From Brevundimonas sp. PAMC22021 (GTDB lineage: Bacteria; Pseudomonadota; Alphaproteobacteria; Caulobacterales; Caulobacteraceae): a stretch of 64,000 nt of DNA. Position numbers and translations under genes: made by a program. Every line of letters begins with the position of its first letter. Position 1 is the first letter of the stretch. Positions 1 to 8,935 of this stretch are shown here, piece after piece. The notes beneath the pieces were generated by a model. It saw only the letters and a program-made list of their open reading frames with translations. It was not told the DNA's origin and ran no database searches. The stretch is taken from positions 930,001-994,000 of the forward strand of contig NZ_CP080376.1 of the NCBI RefSeq assembly GCF_019443405.1. Reading direction: 5' to 3'.

Positions 1-1
1 C

Positions 2-370
2 AATGTCACGCCTTTCGTCGACATCATGCTCGTTCTCCTCATCATCTTCATGGTGGCGGCTCCGCTCGCCTCCGTGTCGGTGCCGGTGACGCTTCCCACG
101 GCCGTCGCGCCGCCCGCCCAGAACCCGCCCAAGCCGATCTACATCTCGATCCAGAACGACGGCGACGTCTTTGTGGGCGACTCGCGGACGGACGTGGGCG
201 TGCTGGGCGACGATCTGCGCACGCAGATCGGCGGCGGCAGCCCCACGGATGAGCGTATCTTCATCCGCGCCGACCGTCAGACCCGCTACGGCGACTTCAT
301 GCAGGTCATGAACGCCCTGCAGGACAACGGCTTCTACCAGGTCGCCCTGGTCGGCGAAGACAACTCGTAA
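2..370 (+). CDS. exbD: ExbD-type biopolymer transport protein (5' end outside window)
   Basis: This is the C-terminal part of an ExbD/TolR-family proton-channel subunit, which with ExbB energises TonB at the inner membrane. The frame is open from base 2 and reads NVTPFVDIMLVLLIIFMV, the conserved ExbD segment: the Asp in FVDIMLVLL is the family's proton-carrying residue at the start of the single membrane helix. The periplasmic domain follows and ends in a segment like other ExbD C-termini. The ATG at 26 lies inside the helix, so the true start is upstream of the window. tonB starts 9 bp after the stop, indicating an exbB-exbD-tonB operon. ExbD rather than TolR is inferred from the tonB neighbour. 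Confidence 0.93.
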   Translation, partial: NVTPFVDIMLVLLIIFMVAAPLASVSVPVTLPTAVAPPAQNPPKPIYISIQNDGDVFVGDSRTDVGVLGDDLRTQIGGGSPTDERIFIRADRQTRYGDFMQVMNALQDNGFYQVALVGEDNS

Positions 371-379
371 GGGGAACGC

Positions 380-1105
380 ATGACAGCAGCCGAACCCCAC
401 GCGCACAGGGATCCGATCCTGGATCCCCCGCGCAAGAAGAAGAAGGGCCTCTCCACCGGCGCCATCATTGGCATCGGCGTCTCGGTGGTGGTCCACGCTC
501 TGGTTGGCATCTACTTGTATCAAAACAAGTTCAAGCTGAAGGAGTTTAACTACGTCGACGACTCGGTGGACGTGGAGCTGGTGGAGCTTCCGCCGCCTCC
601 GCCGCCTCCGCCGCCTCCGCCGCCTCCGCCGACCGACACGCCCCCGCCGCCCAAGCTGCAGGTGCGCGTGCCGGCCCCGGTGACGACGCCCAATCCGCCT
701 CCGCCGGTCTATATCGAACCGACGAAGAAGGATGATCGTCAGGAGTACACCGGTCCTCCGGTCGTGGTCCCCGGACCGCCGCCGCCTCCGGCCCCTCCGG
801 CTCCCGTGGCTCCGCCGCGTCAAGCGGTCACGACCAATGTGTCGTGGGGACGTCGCCCGGCTCCCGAGTTCCCGCAACGGGCTCAGGACCGCGGCATCGA
901 GGCCGGATCGGTGACCCTGCTCTGCACGGTCGGCGCGAACGGCTCGGCGACGAACTGCAGCGTCGTCTCCGAGACGCCTTCGGGCGCCGGCTTCGGCCAG
1001 GAGGCCTTGCGGTCGATGCGTTCGGCCCGCTTCTCGCCCAGCACCGTCGATGGTGTGGCGCAAGGCGGACAGGCGCGGTTCACCGTGCGGTTCCAACTCC
1101 AGTAG
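380..1105 (+). CDS. tonB: TonB family energy transducer
   Basis: A 241-residue TonB protein that couples the ExbBD proton channel to outer-membrane TonB-dependent receptors. Visible parts: a short cytoplasmic N-terminus with a KKKK cluster, one membrane helix at about residues 28-47 (AIIGIGVSVVVHALVGIYLY), a Pro-rich periplasmic spacer with an uninterrupted run of about 14 prolines near residues 70-84, and a C-terminal TonB domain from about residue 155 (RRPAPEFPQRAQDRGIEAGS) to the end. Length fits the family. The GGGG run in AAGGGGAACGC just upstream is a usable ribosome site. A strong terminator follows. The Pro run is encoded by a 9-bp tandem repeat. Confidence 0.94.
   Translation: MTAAEPHAHRDPILDPPRKKKKGLSTGAIIGIGVSVVVHALVGIYLYQNKFKLKEFNYVDDSVDVELVELPPPPPPPPPPPPPPTDTPPPPKLQVRVPAPVTTPNPPPPVYIEPTKKDDRQEYTGPPVVVPGPPPPPAPPAPVAPPRQAVTTNVSWGRRPAPEFPQRAQDRGIEAGSVTLLCTVGANGSATNCSVVSETPSGAGFGQEALRSMRSARFSPSTVDGVAQGGQARFTVRFQLQ
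590..631 (+). repeat. 9-bp tandem repeat inside tonB
   Basis: Perfect unit CCGCCGCCT in four full copies (590-625) plus CCGCCG, encoding poly-proline in the TonB spacer. Copy-number change would keep the reading frame and only change spacer length. Confidence 0.9.
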
Positions 1106-1125
1106 GGGTTGGCGTCATCAGGATG

Positions 1126-1160
1126 AAACGCCCCGCGGGTTCGCCCCGCGGGGCGTTTTT
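1126..1160 (+). terminator. Rho-independent terminator of exbD-tonB
   Basis: A 14-bp perfect stem (left arm 1126-1139, right arm 1145-1158, loop TTCGC-like of five bases) followed by a T run (five T, then CTTT). It lies 20 bp after the tonB stop. Confidence 0.92.
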
Positions 1161-1267
1161 CTTTGTCCGCGATGCTTGTCGCAGGCGCGGCGGCTTCGAC
1201 GGAAATGCTGTCGGAGTGCTTGATCCTGGCGTCCCATGCCGTTAGACAACGCCTCTCGCGAAAGCGG

Positions 1268-1344
1268 GCCGCCTTAGCTCAGTTGGTTAGAGCGCCGGTT
1301 TGTGGAGCCGGAGGTCCTCAGTTCAAGCCTGAGAGGCGGTACCA
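1268..1344 (+). tRNA. tRNA-His (GTG anticodon)
   Basis: A 77-base cloverleaf folds by eye: acceptor arms 1268-1274 and 1334-1340, D arm GCTC/GAGC, anticodon stem 1295-1299 with 1307-1311, loop TTGTGGA giving anticodon GTG, T arm CTCAG/CTGAG with loop TTCAAGC, and an encoded CCA at 1342-1344. The discriminator (base 73) is A, whereas most bacterial tRNA-His has C73. Alphaproteobacteria are known to have lost the usual G-1:C73 identity pair, so this fits the inferred lineage. A G happens to precede the first base. Confidence 0.96.
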
Positions 1345-1823
1345 TCTTCGACGGCGGCGAACGGCCGTTGTTCTCTCCTCATTGAGATGACTTGTTGATC
1401 CGGGCGCGCGGAGCCCCGGCCTGCTGTTGGGCATCCGGTTGGAGGGCGGGCGGGGCGCCGGGCCTTCGCCCGGAGTGTTGGTGGTTGTGTACCGTTTCAA
1501 CGAAAGCTGACGCCCCGCGCGGGTGGTTGGCTGCAAGCTCGGGACGGAGGATGGTGGCGGTCTTATCGCCTAACCCCATAAGCCTGCGCCCCCGGGTCAA
1601 GCCCGAGTGTGACGTGGGCAGGCGGCCCTGCGAGGCTGTCCTTGGACCGGCCGAGTATCCCCTCGACCCTCTCGGCGCTGAACCGTGTTCAGCACCGGCG
1701 ACCGCAAAGCTCAGGCGGGTAAGTTGGGGTGAGGATTGGCTAGGGAGTCGTTTCGGCTGCCCTTTGCTGCCTCTGATGCGCTGGCTGGCCCTCTATTCCC
1801 TTCATCCTCGCCCTTGTGGCGAG

Positions 1824-1894
1824 GATCCAGACTCCCGGTGCCAACCGGCCGAGACCGGGAGTCTGGACCCTCGGGACAAGCCCGAGGGTGACGA
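1824..1894. repeat. Palindromic intergenic repeat, GGGAGTCTGG type
   Basis: Inverted arms around CCAGACTCCCGG and CCGGGAGTCTGG, immediately followed by a second small hairpin CCCTCGGGACAAGCCCGAGGG and the tail TGACGAGGGG. A related tail (CAAGCCCGAGTGTGACG) occurs near 1596-1617, so this is a dispersed family. Confidence 0.8.
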
Positions 1895-1935
1895 GGGGAA
1901 GGGAAAGGGAACGAAGTGGCGGCGAGGCGTCGGTT

Positions 1936-2098
1936 CTCCCTCCCGTTCGGGGAGGGTGGTCGCGTCAGCGACCGGGTGGGGGCGGCCCGGCAGGGTCGCG
2001 CCGGCCTGAAGCCGGACAGGTCGTCGATGGGTCGCACGGCCGCCCCCACCCGGCTTCGCCTGCGGCTCAGCCACCCTCCCCGAACGGGGAGGGAGAGC
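1936..2098. repeat. Long imperfect inverted repeat, CTCCCTCCCG type
   Basis: Left arm from 1936 (CTCCCTCCCGTTCGGGGAGG, then GGTGG and a CGGGTGGGGGCGGCC block) is mirrored by a right arm ending near 2098 (CCACCCTCCCCGAACGGGG onward). Each outer arm is itself a small hairpin. The arms enclose about 50 bp. It resembles the repeat at 17681-17799 in layout. Confidence 0.85.
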
Positions 2099-2107
2099 GT
2101 CGTGCGT

Positions 2108-2139
2108 CCACCTCTCCACGGCGTGGGGAGGAGAGGTGG
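2108..2139 (-). terminator. Hairpin immediately after cobS
   Basis: Arms CCACCTCTCC (2108-2117) and GGAGAGGTGG (2130-2139) end one base from the cobS stop codon at 2141-2143. There is no T run on either side, so it may be a repeat remnant acting as an mRNA 3' stem instead of a true intrinsic terminator. Confidence 0.5.
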
Positions 2140-2140
2140 A

Positions 2141-3151
2141 TCAGGCGATCTTCACGCGGGTGGCGGCTTCGGGGAGGTCTTCGCCGAAGGCGCGCTGGTA
2201 GAACTCGGCGATGGTGGGGCGTTCCAGTTCGTCGCACTTGTTCAAGAAGGTCAGGCGGAAGGCCTGGCCGATCTCGCCGAAAATCTGGACGTTCTGGGCC
2301 CAGGTGATCACCGTGCGGGGGCTCATTACGGTGGAGATGTCGCCGTTCATGAAGGCGTTGCGGGTCATGTCGGCAACCCGGACCATGGCGGCGATGGCTC
2401 GACGGCCCTCGGCGTCGGCCATCTCGGGCACCTTGGCCGAGACGATTTCGGCCTCCACGTCGTGGTCGAGATAGTTCAGCGTCGTTACCACGCTCCAGCG
2501 ATCAAGCTGGGCCTGATTGATCTGCTGGGCGCCGTGATACAGGCCCGTGGTGTCGCCAAGGCCGATGGTGTTGGTGGTGGCGAACAGGCGGAACCAGCGG
2601 TTCGGGCGGATTACGCGGTTCTGGTCCAGCAGGGTCAGGCGGCCTTGCGTCTCCAGGACCCGCTGGATCACGAACATAACATCCGGGCGGCCCGCGTCGT
2701 ATTCGTCGAACACCAGGGCGATCGGACGCTGCAGCGACCAGGGCAGGATGCCCTCGCGGAACTCGGTGATCTGCTTGCCTTCGCGCAGGGCGATGGCATC
2801 CTTGCCGACCAGGTCGATGCGGCTGACGTGGCTGTCGAGGTTGATGCGAACCAGGGGCCAGTTCAGGCGGGCCGCGATCTGCTCGATGTGGGTCGATTTG
2901 CCCGTGCCGTGATAACCCTGGACCATGACGCGGCGGTCGTAGGCGAAGCCCGAGCAGATGGCGATCGTGGTCTGCGGATCGAAACGATAGCTGTCGTCGA
3001 TCTCGGGCACATGGGCGTCGCGCTCGGCAAAGGCCGGGACCTGCATGTCGCTGTCGACGCCAAAGGCCTCGCGCAGGGTGACCCGCCGGGCGGGTTCAAG
3101 CGTCAGCAGCGGATCTGGGAGGGCGTCGAGCGTCGAGGTCATGCGACTCAT
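2141..3151 (-). CDS. cobS: Cobaltochelatase subunit CobS (MoxR-like AAA+ ATPase)
   Basis: A 336-residue AAA+ ATPase of the CobS family, the ATP-driven motor that with CobT and CobN inserts cobalt into hydrogenobyrinate diamide in aerobic cobalamin synthesis. Seen: Walker [11 protein letters not shown] near residue 80, then [16 protein letters not shown], which is highly characteristic of CobS, Walker [11 protein letters not shown] and sensor-1 ATTNT. Length matches the family (about 330). Two Mets near the start (MSRMTS) leave a three-residue ambiguity. cobT, often adjacent, is not here: downstream come only repeats and the tRNA. No other cobalamin gene is in the window. Confidence 0.93.
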   Translation of the reverse strand: MSRMTSTLDALPDPLLTLEPARRVTLREAFGVDSDMQVPAFAERDAHVPEIDDSYRFDPQTTIAICSGFAYDRRVMVQGYHGTGKSTHIEQIAARLNWPLVRINLDSHVSRIDLVGKDAIALREGKQITEFREGILPWSLQRPIALVFDEYDAGRPDVMFVIQRVLETQGRLTLLDQNRVIRPNRWFRLFATTNTIGLGDTTGLYHGAQQINQAQLDRWSVVTTLNYLDHDVEAEIVSAKVPEMADAEGRRAIAAMVRVADMTRNAFMNGDISTVMSPRTVITWAQNVQIFGEIGQAFRLTFLNKCDELERPTIAEFYQRAFGEDLPEAATRVKIA

Positions 3152-3201
3152 CTAGAGACCCCGCGCGCGCGGCTCAACACGCGCGCGGGGCTCAGAGGCG
3201 C

Positions 3202-3630
3202 TTATTCGGCGCTGAGCTTCACATCGACGTTGTTGCGGGTCGCGTTGGAGTAGGGGCACACCTGGTGCGCCTTTTCGATCAGGTCGTCGATCAAGGCCTG
3301 CTCCAGTCCATGGTCGGTGACGGTGAGCGTGACGTCGAGGTTGAAGCCCTCGCCGCGCGTGTTCTTGCCGAAGCCGACGCCGGCCGCGACCTTGGTGTCC
3401 GGCCCGACGGGCGAACCCGCCTTGCCGGAGACCAGGCGCAGCGCGCCGAGATAGCAGGCCGCGTAGCCCGAGGCGAATAGCTGCTCAGGGTTCGTGCCGT
3501 CGCCGCCCTTGCCGCCCATCTCGGTCGGGGTGGAGAGCTTGACGTCGATCTTGCCGTCATCGGTGGTCGCGCGCCCGTCTTCGCGGCCGCCGCCGGATGC
3601 GGTGGCGTGGGCGGTGTAGAGAACGTCCAT
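3202..3630 (-). CDS. ohr: Organic hydroperoxide resistance protein (Ohr/OsmC family)
   Basis: A 142-residue thiol peroxidase that reduces organic hydroperoxides in the cytoplasm, normally recycled by lipoylated proteins. Both catalytic cysteines are present: Cys59 in YAACYLGAL and Cys125 in HQVCPYSNATR, the Ohr signature rather than OsmC. Length is standard. A GGAACC stretch precedes the ATG. Ohr genes are usually paired with the MarR regulator OhrR; none is seen next to it, so regulation is not visible. It is 50 bp upstream of cobS on the same strand; functional linkage is unlikely. Confidence 0.94.
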   Translation of the reverse strand: MDVLYTAHATASGGGREDGRATTDDGKIDVKLSTPTEMGGKGGDGTNPEQLFASGYAACYLGALRLVSGKAGSPVGPDTKVAAGVGFGKNTRGEGFNLDVTLTVTDHGLEQALIDDLIEKAHQVCPYSNATRNNVDVKLSAE

Positions 3631-3776
3631 GTGCGGTTCCTTTGCTGGTGCTCGCCAAACGCAGGTAGGCGCGAATCGTCAAAGACCAAGGGGCGGTCGT
3701 GTGCAGATGCGCACTGGCGCATTGCGGGCGACGCGGTCTAAAGCAGTCAATCGGGGCGCGTCTTTCGGAGTTGGCG

Positions 3777-6188
<2,412 letters not shown>

Positions 6189-6210
6189 GGCTCTAGATAG
6201 AACAGACCAA

Positions 6211-6246
6211 GGCGCGCCGGCCGACCGGCGCGCCTTTCCTTTTTTG
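6211..6246 (+). terminator. Terminator between mrcA and prfB
   Basis: Perfect 10-bp stem GGCGCGCCGG (6211-6220) with CCGGCGCGCC (6225-6234), four-base loop, then TTTCCTTTTTT. It separates the PBP gene from prfB. Confidence 0.9.
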
Positions 6247-6265
6247 CTGTCGCATGGAGATTGCG

Positions 6266-7388
6266 ATGAGACCGGATGTCGAGGCCATGAAGGCCGACAT
6301 CGAGCAGAGCGTCGCTCTGCTCAGGAGGCGTCTTTGACTGGGATGTCGCGCTTCGAAAGCTCGATGAGCTGAACGCCCGGGTCGAGGACCCGACCCTGTG
6401 GGACAGGCCGGACGAGGCGCAGGCGGTCAGCCGCGACCGCTCTCGCCTTGAAGCCCAGATCAACACCGTCCGGGAGATGGAGCAGGGCGTCGAGGACGGC
6501 GTCATGCTGGCCGACATGGCCGACGAAGAGGGCGACGAGGCGGCTCTGGAAGACGCGCGCGCCCAGCTGAGGGCCATCAAGGAACGCGCGGCGCGCGCCG
6601 AGCTGGAGGCGCTCCTGTCCGGCGAGGCGGACGGCAACGACGCCTATCTGGAAGTGAACTCCGGCGCCGGAGGCACCGAGTCCAACGACTGGGCCGGCAT
6701 GCTGTTGCGCATGTACAGCCGCTGGGCCCGCGCTCACGGCTATGAGGTCACCGTCGAGGCGGAAGAATCGGGCGAACAGGCCGGCATCAAGTCGGCCACG
6801 ATCCAGATCTCGGGGCCGAACGCCTATGGCTGGCTGAAGTCCGAGTCGGGCGTGCACCGGCTGGTGCGCATCAGCCCCTATGACGCGGCGGCCAAGCGGC
6901 ACACCTCGTTCGCCTCCATCGGCGTGTCGCCGGTGGTGGACGACGCCATCGAGATCGACATCAACCCTTCGGACGTGCGCACCGACACCTATCGCGCGTC
7001 CGGCGCGGGCGGCCAGCACATCAACAAGACCGATTCGGCCGTGCGCCTGACGCACGTACCGACCAACACGGTGGTGGCCTGCCAAGCCGGCCGCTCGCAG
7101 CACCAGAACCGCGAACAGGCGTGGAAGATGCTGCGGGCGCGTCTGTACGAACTGGAGCTGCAGAAGCGCGAGGCGGCGGCGCAGGCGTTGGCCGACGCCA
7201 AGACCGACATCGGCTGGGGCCACCAGATCCGTTCCTATGTGCTGCAGCCATATCAGATGGTGAAGGACCTGCGGACTGAGGTCGAGACCTCGGACACGCA
7301 AGGCGTGCTGGACGGCGATCTGGACGCCTTCATGGGCGCAGCGCTGGCGGCGCGTGTCGGCGAGACGCGCGGCTCGACCGTCGAGTGA
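6266..7388 (+). CDS. prfB: Peptide chain release factor 2, made by programmed +1 frameshift
   Basis: RF2 recognises UGA and UAA in the ribosome and triggers peptide release. The gene is in two frames: ATG at 6266 (GGAGA five bases upstream) reads 23 codons to an in-frame TGA at 6335-6337; a +1 shift at CTT continues as [13 protein letters not shown] and runs to 7388. The shift site has the classic parts: an AGGAGG Shine-Dalgarno-like stretch, CGT, then CTTTGAC. Downstream the catalytic GGQ is in [15 protein letters not shown]. The anticodon-like recognition tripeptide reads SPY where E. coli RF2 has SPF. Full length is about 373 aa, normal for RF2. The shift lets RF2 level control its own synthesis. 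Confidence 0.95.
6323..6338 (+). promoter_or_regulatory. Programmed +1 ribosomal frameshift site of prfB
   Basis: AGG AGG CGT CTT TGA C. The AGGAGG pairs with the anti-Shine-Dalgarno of the translating ribosome, the slow UGA codon in a poor context (followed by C) pauses it, and the Leu tRNA slips from CTT to TTT. The layout matches the conserved bacterial prfB site. Confidence 0.95.
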
Positions 7389-7395
7389 AGCCAAA

Positions 7396-7425
7396 GGGGG
7401 CCGGCGGCGGCGCCGGCCCTTTTTC
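7396..7425 (+). terminator. Terminator after prfB
   Basis: Stem GGGCCGGCG (7398-7406) with CGCCGGCCC (7411-7419), loop GCGG, then TTTTT. The A run on its left flank could let it act for the facing bactofilin gene too. Confidence 0.88.
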
Positions 7426-7429
7426 GCTC

Positions 7430-7954
7430 TTAGTGGCGGCTTTCGGAGACGAGGCCGGGCGCGGCCGAAAAGGCGCCGACGACCGGCGCGGCCGGGGTCA
7501 TATCCGCCTCGGTTTCCAGCGCAGCGGCCTGGACCGGCTCGGGGCGCGCTTCCGGCATGATCGGCTTCACCTGCGGCTGGATCTGGGTGCAGCGTCCCTG
7601 GAAGTAGGCGCCGCTGTCGATCGACAGCTTTTCGGTGGTGATGTCGCCCTGGACGTAACCGGTCGCCGCAACCCGCACCTCGCGCGCGGTGATCGGCCCC
7701 TGGATGCGACCGCCGACCTGGACCAACTCGGCGGACACCGCGCCCTCGATCGCGCCCGTCTCTTCAACGAACAGGCGGCCGACATGGACGTCGCCCTTGA
7801 TCTGGCCTTCCAGCTGCAGCCAGCCGTCCCCGACGACCGAGCCGCGCACCTGCAGGTCGACGCCGATCCGCGACGGGCTGCGGCCGGCCGGGGGCGGAGA
7901 GGCGGCGGGTTCCGACGCGGCGACCGGTGTCTTCGGCTTGGGCTTGTTGAACAT
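7430..7954 (-). CDS. Bactofilin family cytoskeletal protein
   Basis: A 174-residue bactofilin, a self-polymerising scaffold of beta-helical repeats that in Caulobacterales recruits cell-wall enzymes to specific sites such as the stalk base. The core at about residues 28-120 has the family's rung pattern (IGVDLQVRGSVVGDGWLQLE; VEETGAIEGAVSAELVQVGG). Termini are Pro/Ala-rich and disordered, as usual. The ATG at 7954 is preceded by GGAGGT with seven-base spacing, so the in-frame ATG 30 bases further upstream is not needed. It stands alone, facing prfB. Which paralogue (BacA or BacB type) cannot be told. Confidence 0.88.
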   Translation of the reverse strand: MFNKPKPKTPVAASEPAASPPPAGRSPSRIGVDLQVRGSVVGDGWLQLEGQIKGDVHVGRLFVEETGAIEGAVSAELVQVGGRIQGPITAREVRVAATGYVQGDITTEKLSIDSGAYFQGRCTQIQPQVKPIMPEARPEPVQAAALETEADMTPAAPVVGAFSAAPGLVSESRH

Positions 7955-8088
7955 GGTGGCGACCTCCGCACGGCGACTGTTCACGCCACGGCAGCTTCAC
8001 ATGGATTGCGCCGTAACCTTACCGACTTCACCCCTGAGGCGACGATTCGCGCAAGCGGCGAACGCGGTCAGGCGTTCGCGACAGTGGA

Positions 8089-8535
8089 TCAAAGGGCGCG
8101 GGCGGCCTCCAGCACCTCCTGCGCATGGCCCTTGACCGAGACCTTGCGCCAGGCGCGTCGGATGCGACCCTCCGCGTCCACAAGGAAGGTCGCCCGCTCG
8201 ATCCCCATGTATTTGCGGCCATAGAGGGTCTTTTCCACCCAGACGCCCCAGGCCTCGCAGGCGGCGCCGTCCTCGTCGGAAGCCAGGATCACGTCCAATG
8301 CGTGCTTGGCCTTGAAGCGGCCGTGCTTGGCCACGGTGTCCCTGGACACGCCGATGACGGCAACGCCCAATGCGGCGAATTCGCCGGCCAAGGCGGTGAA
8401 GTCCTGCGCCTCGCGCGTACAGCCGGCGGTGTCGTCCTTGGGGTAGAAATAGATCACGACCGCACGGCCGAGCAAGGCGGCGAGATCGACGCGGCCGCCG
8501 CCGTCTGTGGGCAGGTCGAGAGCGGGGGCTTTCAT
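8089..8535 (-). CDS. bcp: Thioredoxin-dependent peroxiredoxin, Bcp/PrxQ type
   Basis: A 148-residue peroxiredoxin of the Bcp/PrxQ family that reduces hydroperoxides in the cytoplasm. The peroxidatic Cys39 is in DDTAGCTREAQDF. The resolving Cys five residues later in E. coli Bcp (Cys50) is replaced by Gln44; a second Cys (Cys93 in GAACEAWGVW) aligns with E. coli Cys99. It may use a different partner thiol. The start ATG shares one base with the stop of the GIY-YIG ORF (TGATG), suggesting coupled translation. The longer in-frame extension upstream runs through a palindromic repeat and is rejected. Confidence 0.9.
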   Translation of the reverse strand: MKAPALDLPTDGGGRVDLAALLGRAVVIYFYPKDDTAGCTREAQDFTALAGEFAALGVAVIGVSRDTVAKHGRFKAKHALDVILASDEDGAACEAWGVWVEKTLYGRKYMGIERATFLVDAEGRIRRAWRKVSVKGHAQEVLEAARAL

Positions 8536-8885
8536 CACGCTTCTTCTCCGCTCATCCCCGCGCAGGCGGGGATCCAGGACGCCGCATCGCTGAGGCCGCC
8601 GAGTCGGAACTCGTCGTACAGATCGCGCCAGGTCGGGTTCTGCGCCTCGATCAGTCGCAGCTTCCAGGGACGGTCCCACTTCTTGATGTGCCGTTCGCGC
8701 AGGAAGGCGGATTCGCGAGTTTCATGAGCCTCGTACCAGACCAGCAGCATCACGCCGTGTCTGGCTGTGAATCCGCCAAAGGTCTTGGCGCGGTGCTGGG
8801 CCACCCGACGGATCAAGTCGTCGGTTGATCCAGTATAGAGCGTGCCGTTCCGCTGGCTGGCCAGGATGTAGGTGAAGAAGGCCAT
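8535..8885 (-). CDS. Single-domain GIY-YIG nuclease family protein
   Basis: A 116-residue protein of the small GIY-YIG superfamily (UPF0213/YhbQ-like). Residues 1-85 carry the domain: FTYILASQRNGTLYTGSTDD supplies the YIL...LYTG version of the GIY-YIG motif, followed by the conserved Arg in LIRRVAQH and a Glu near ESAFLRERHIKKW. The last about 15 residues (WIPACAGMSGEEA) are translated from a palindromic repeat, not from the domain. A reverse-oriented copy of the same repeat lies just upstream of its start, so the gene is framed by inverted repeats. Function of the family in cells is unknown; DNA cleavage is inferred only from the fold. Confidence 0.85.
   Translation of the reverse strand: MAFFTYILASQRNGTLYTGSTDDLIRRVAQHRAKTFGGFTARHGVMLLVWYEAHETRESAFLRERHIKKWDRPWKLRLIEAQNPTWRDLYDEFRLGGLSDAASWIPACAGMSGEEA
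8551..8578 (+). repeat. 28-bp palindromic repeat, copy 1 (downstream of the GIY-YIG domain)
   Basis: CTCATCCCCGCGCAGGCGGG followed by GATCCAGG, with hairpin arms ATCCCCGC and GCGGGGAT. It encodes the tail of the GIY-YIG ORF on the minus strand. It matches copy 2 in inverted orientation at 25 of 28 positions. Confidence 0.88.
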
Positions 8886-8900
8886 CGTTCGTGCGCCTGT

Positions 8901-8928
8901 TCTGGGTCCCCGCCTTCGCGGGGATGAG
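8901..8928 (-). repeat. 28-bp palindromic repeat, copy 2 (upstream of the GIY-YIG ORF)
   Basis: TCTGGGTCCCCGCCTTCGCG followed by GGGATGAG, the reverse complement of copy 1 with three mismatches. It sits between the GIY-YIG start and the tyrS stop and could also serve as a 3' hairpin for tyrS. Confidence 0.88.
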
Positions 8929-8935
8929 CGGGACT

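Larger units (their letters stand above)
1345..2140. other. Gene-free repeat-rich interval between tRNA-His and cobS
   Basis: No reading frame here has codon use or similarity suggesting a protein; the long frames are products of GC richness. The interval holds at least three palindromic blocks listed separately (1824-1894, 1936-2098, 2108-2139) and a further copy of the CAAGCCCGAGNGTGACG motif near 1596-1617. No transposase or integrase remnant was seen. Confidence 0.75.

Noticed and set aside
1392..2009. Long frames between tRNA-His and cobS
   Set aside because: Composition follows the palindromic repeats, frames exist on both strands, and no protein motif or ribosome site was found.
6335..6337. 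prfB disrupted by an in-frame stop (pseudogene or read error)
   Set aside because: The stop is in a full programmed-frameshift context, and the rest of the gene is intact.
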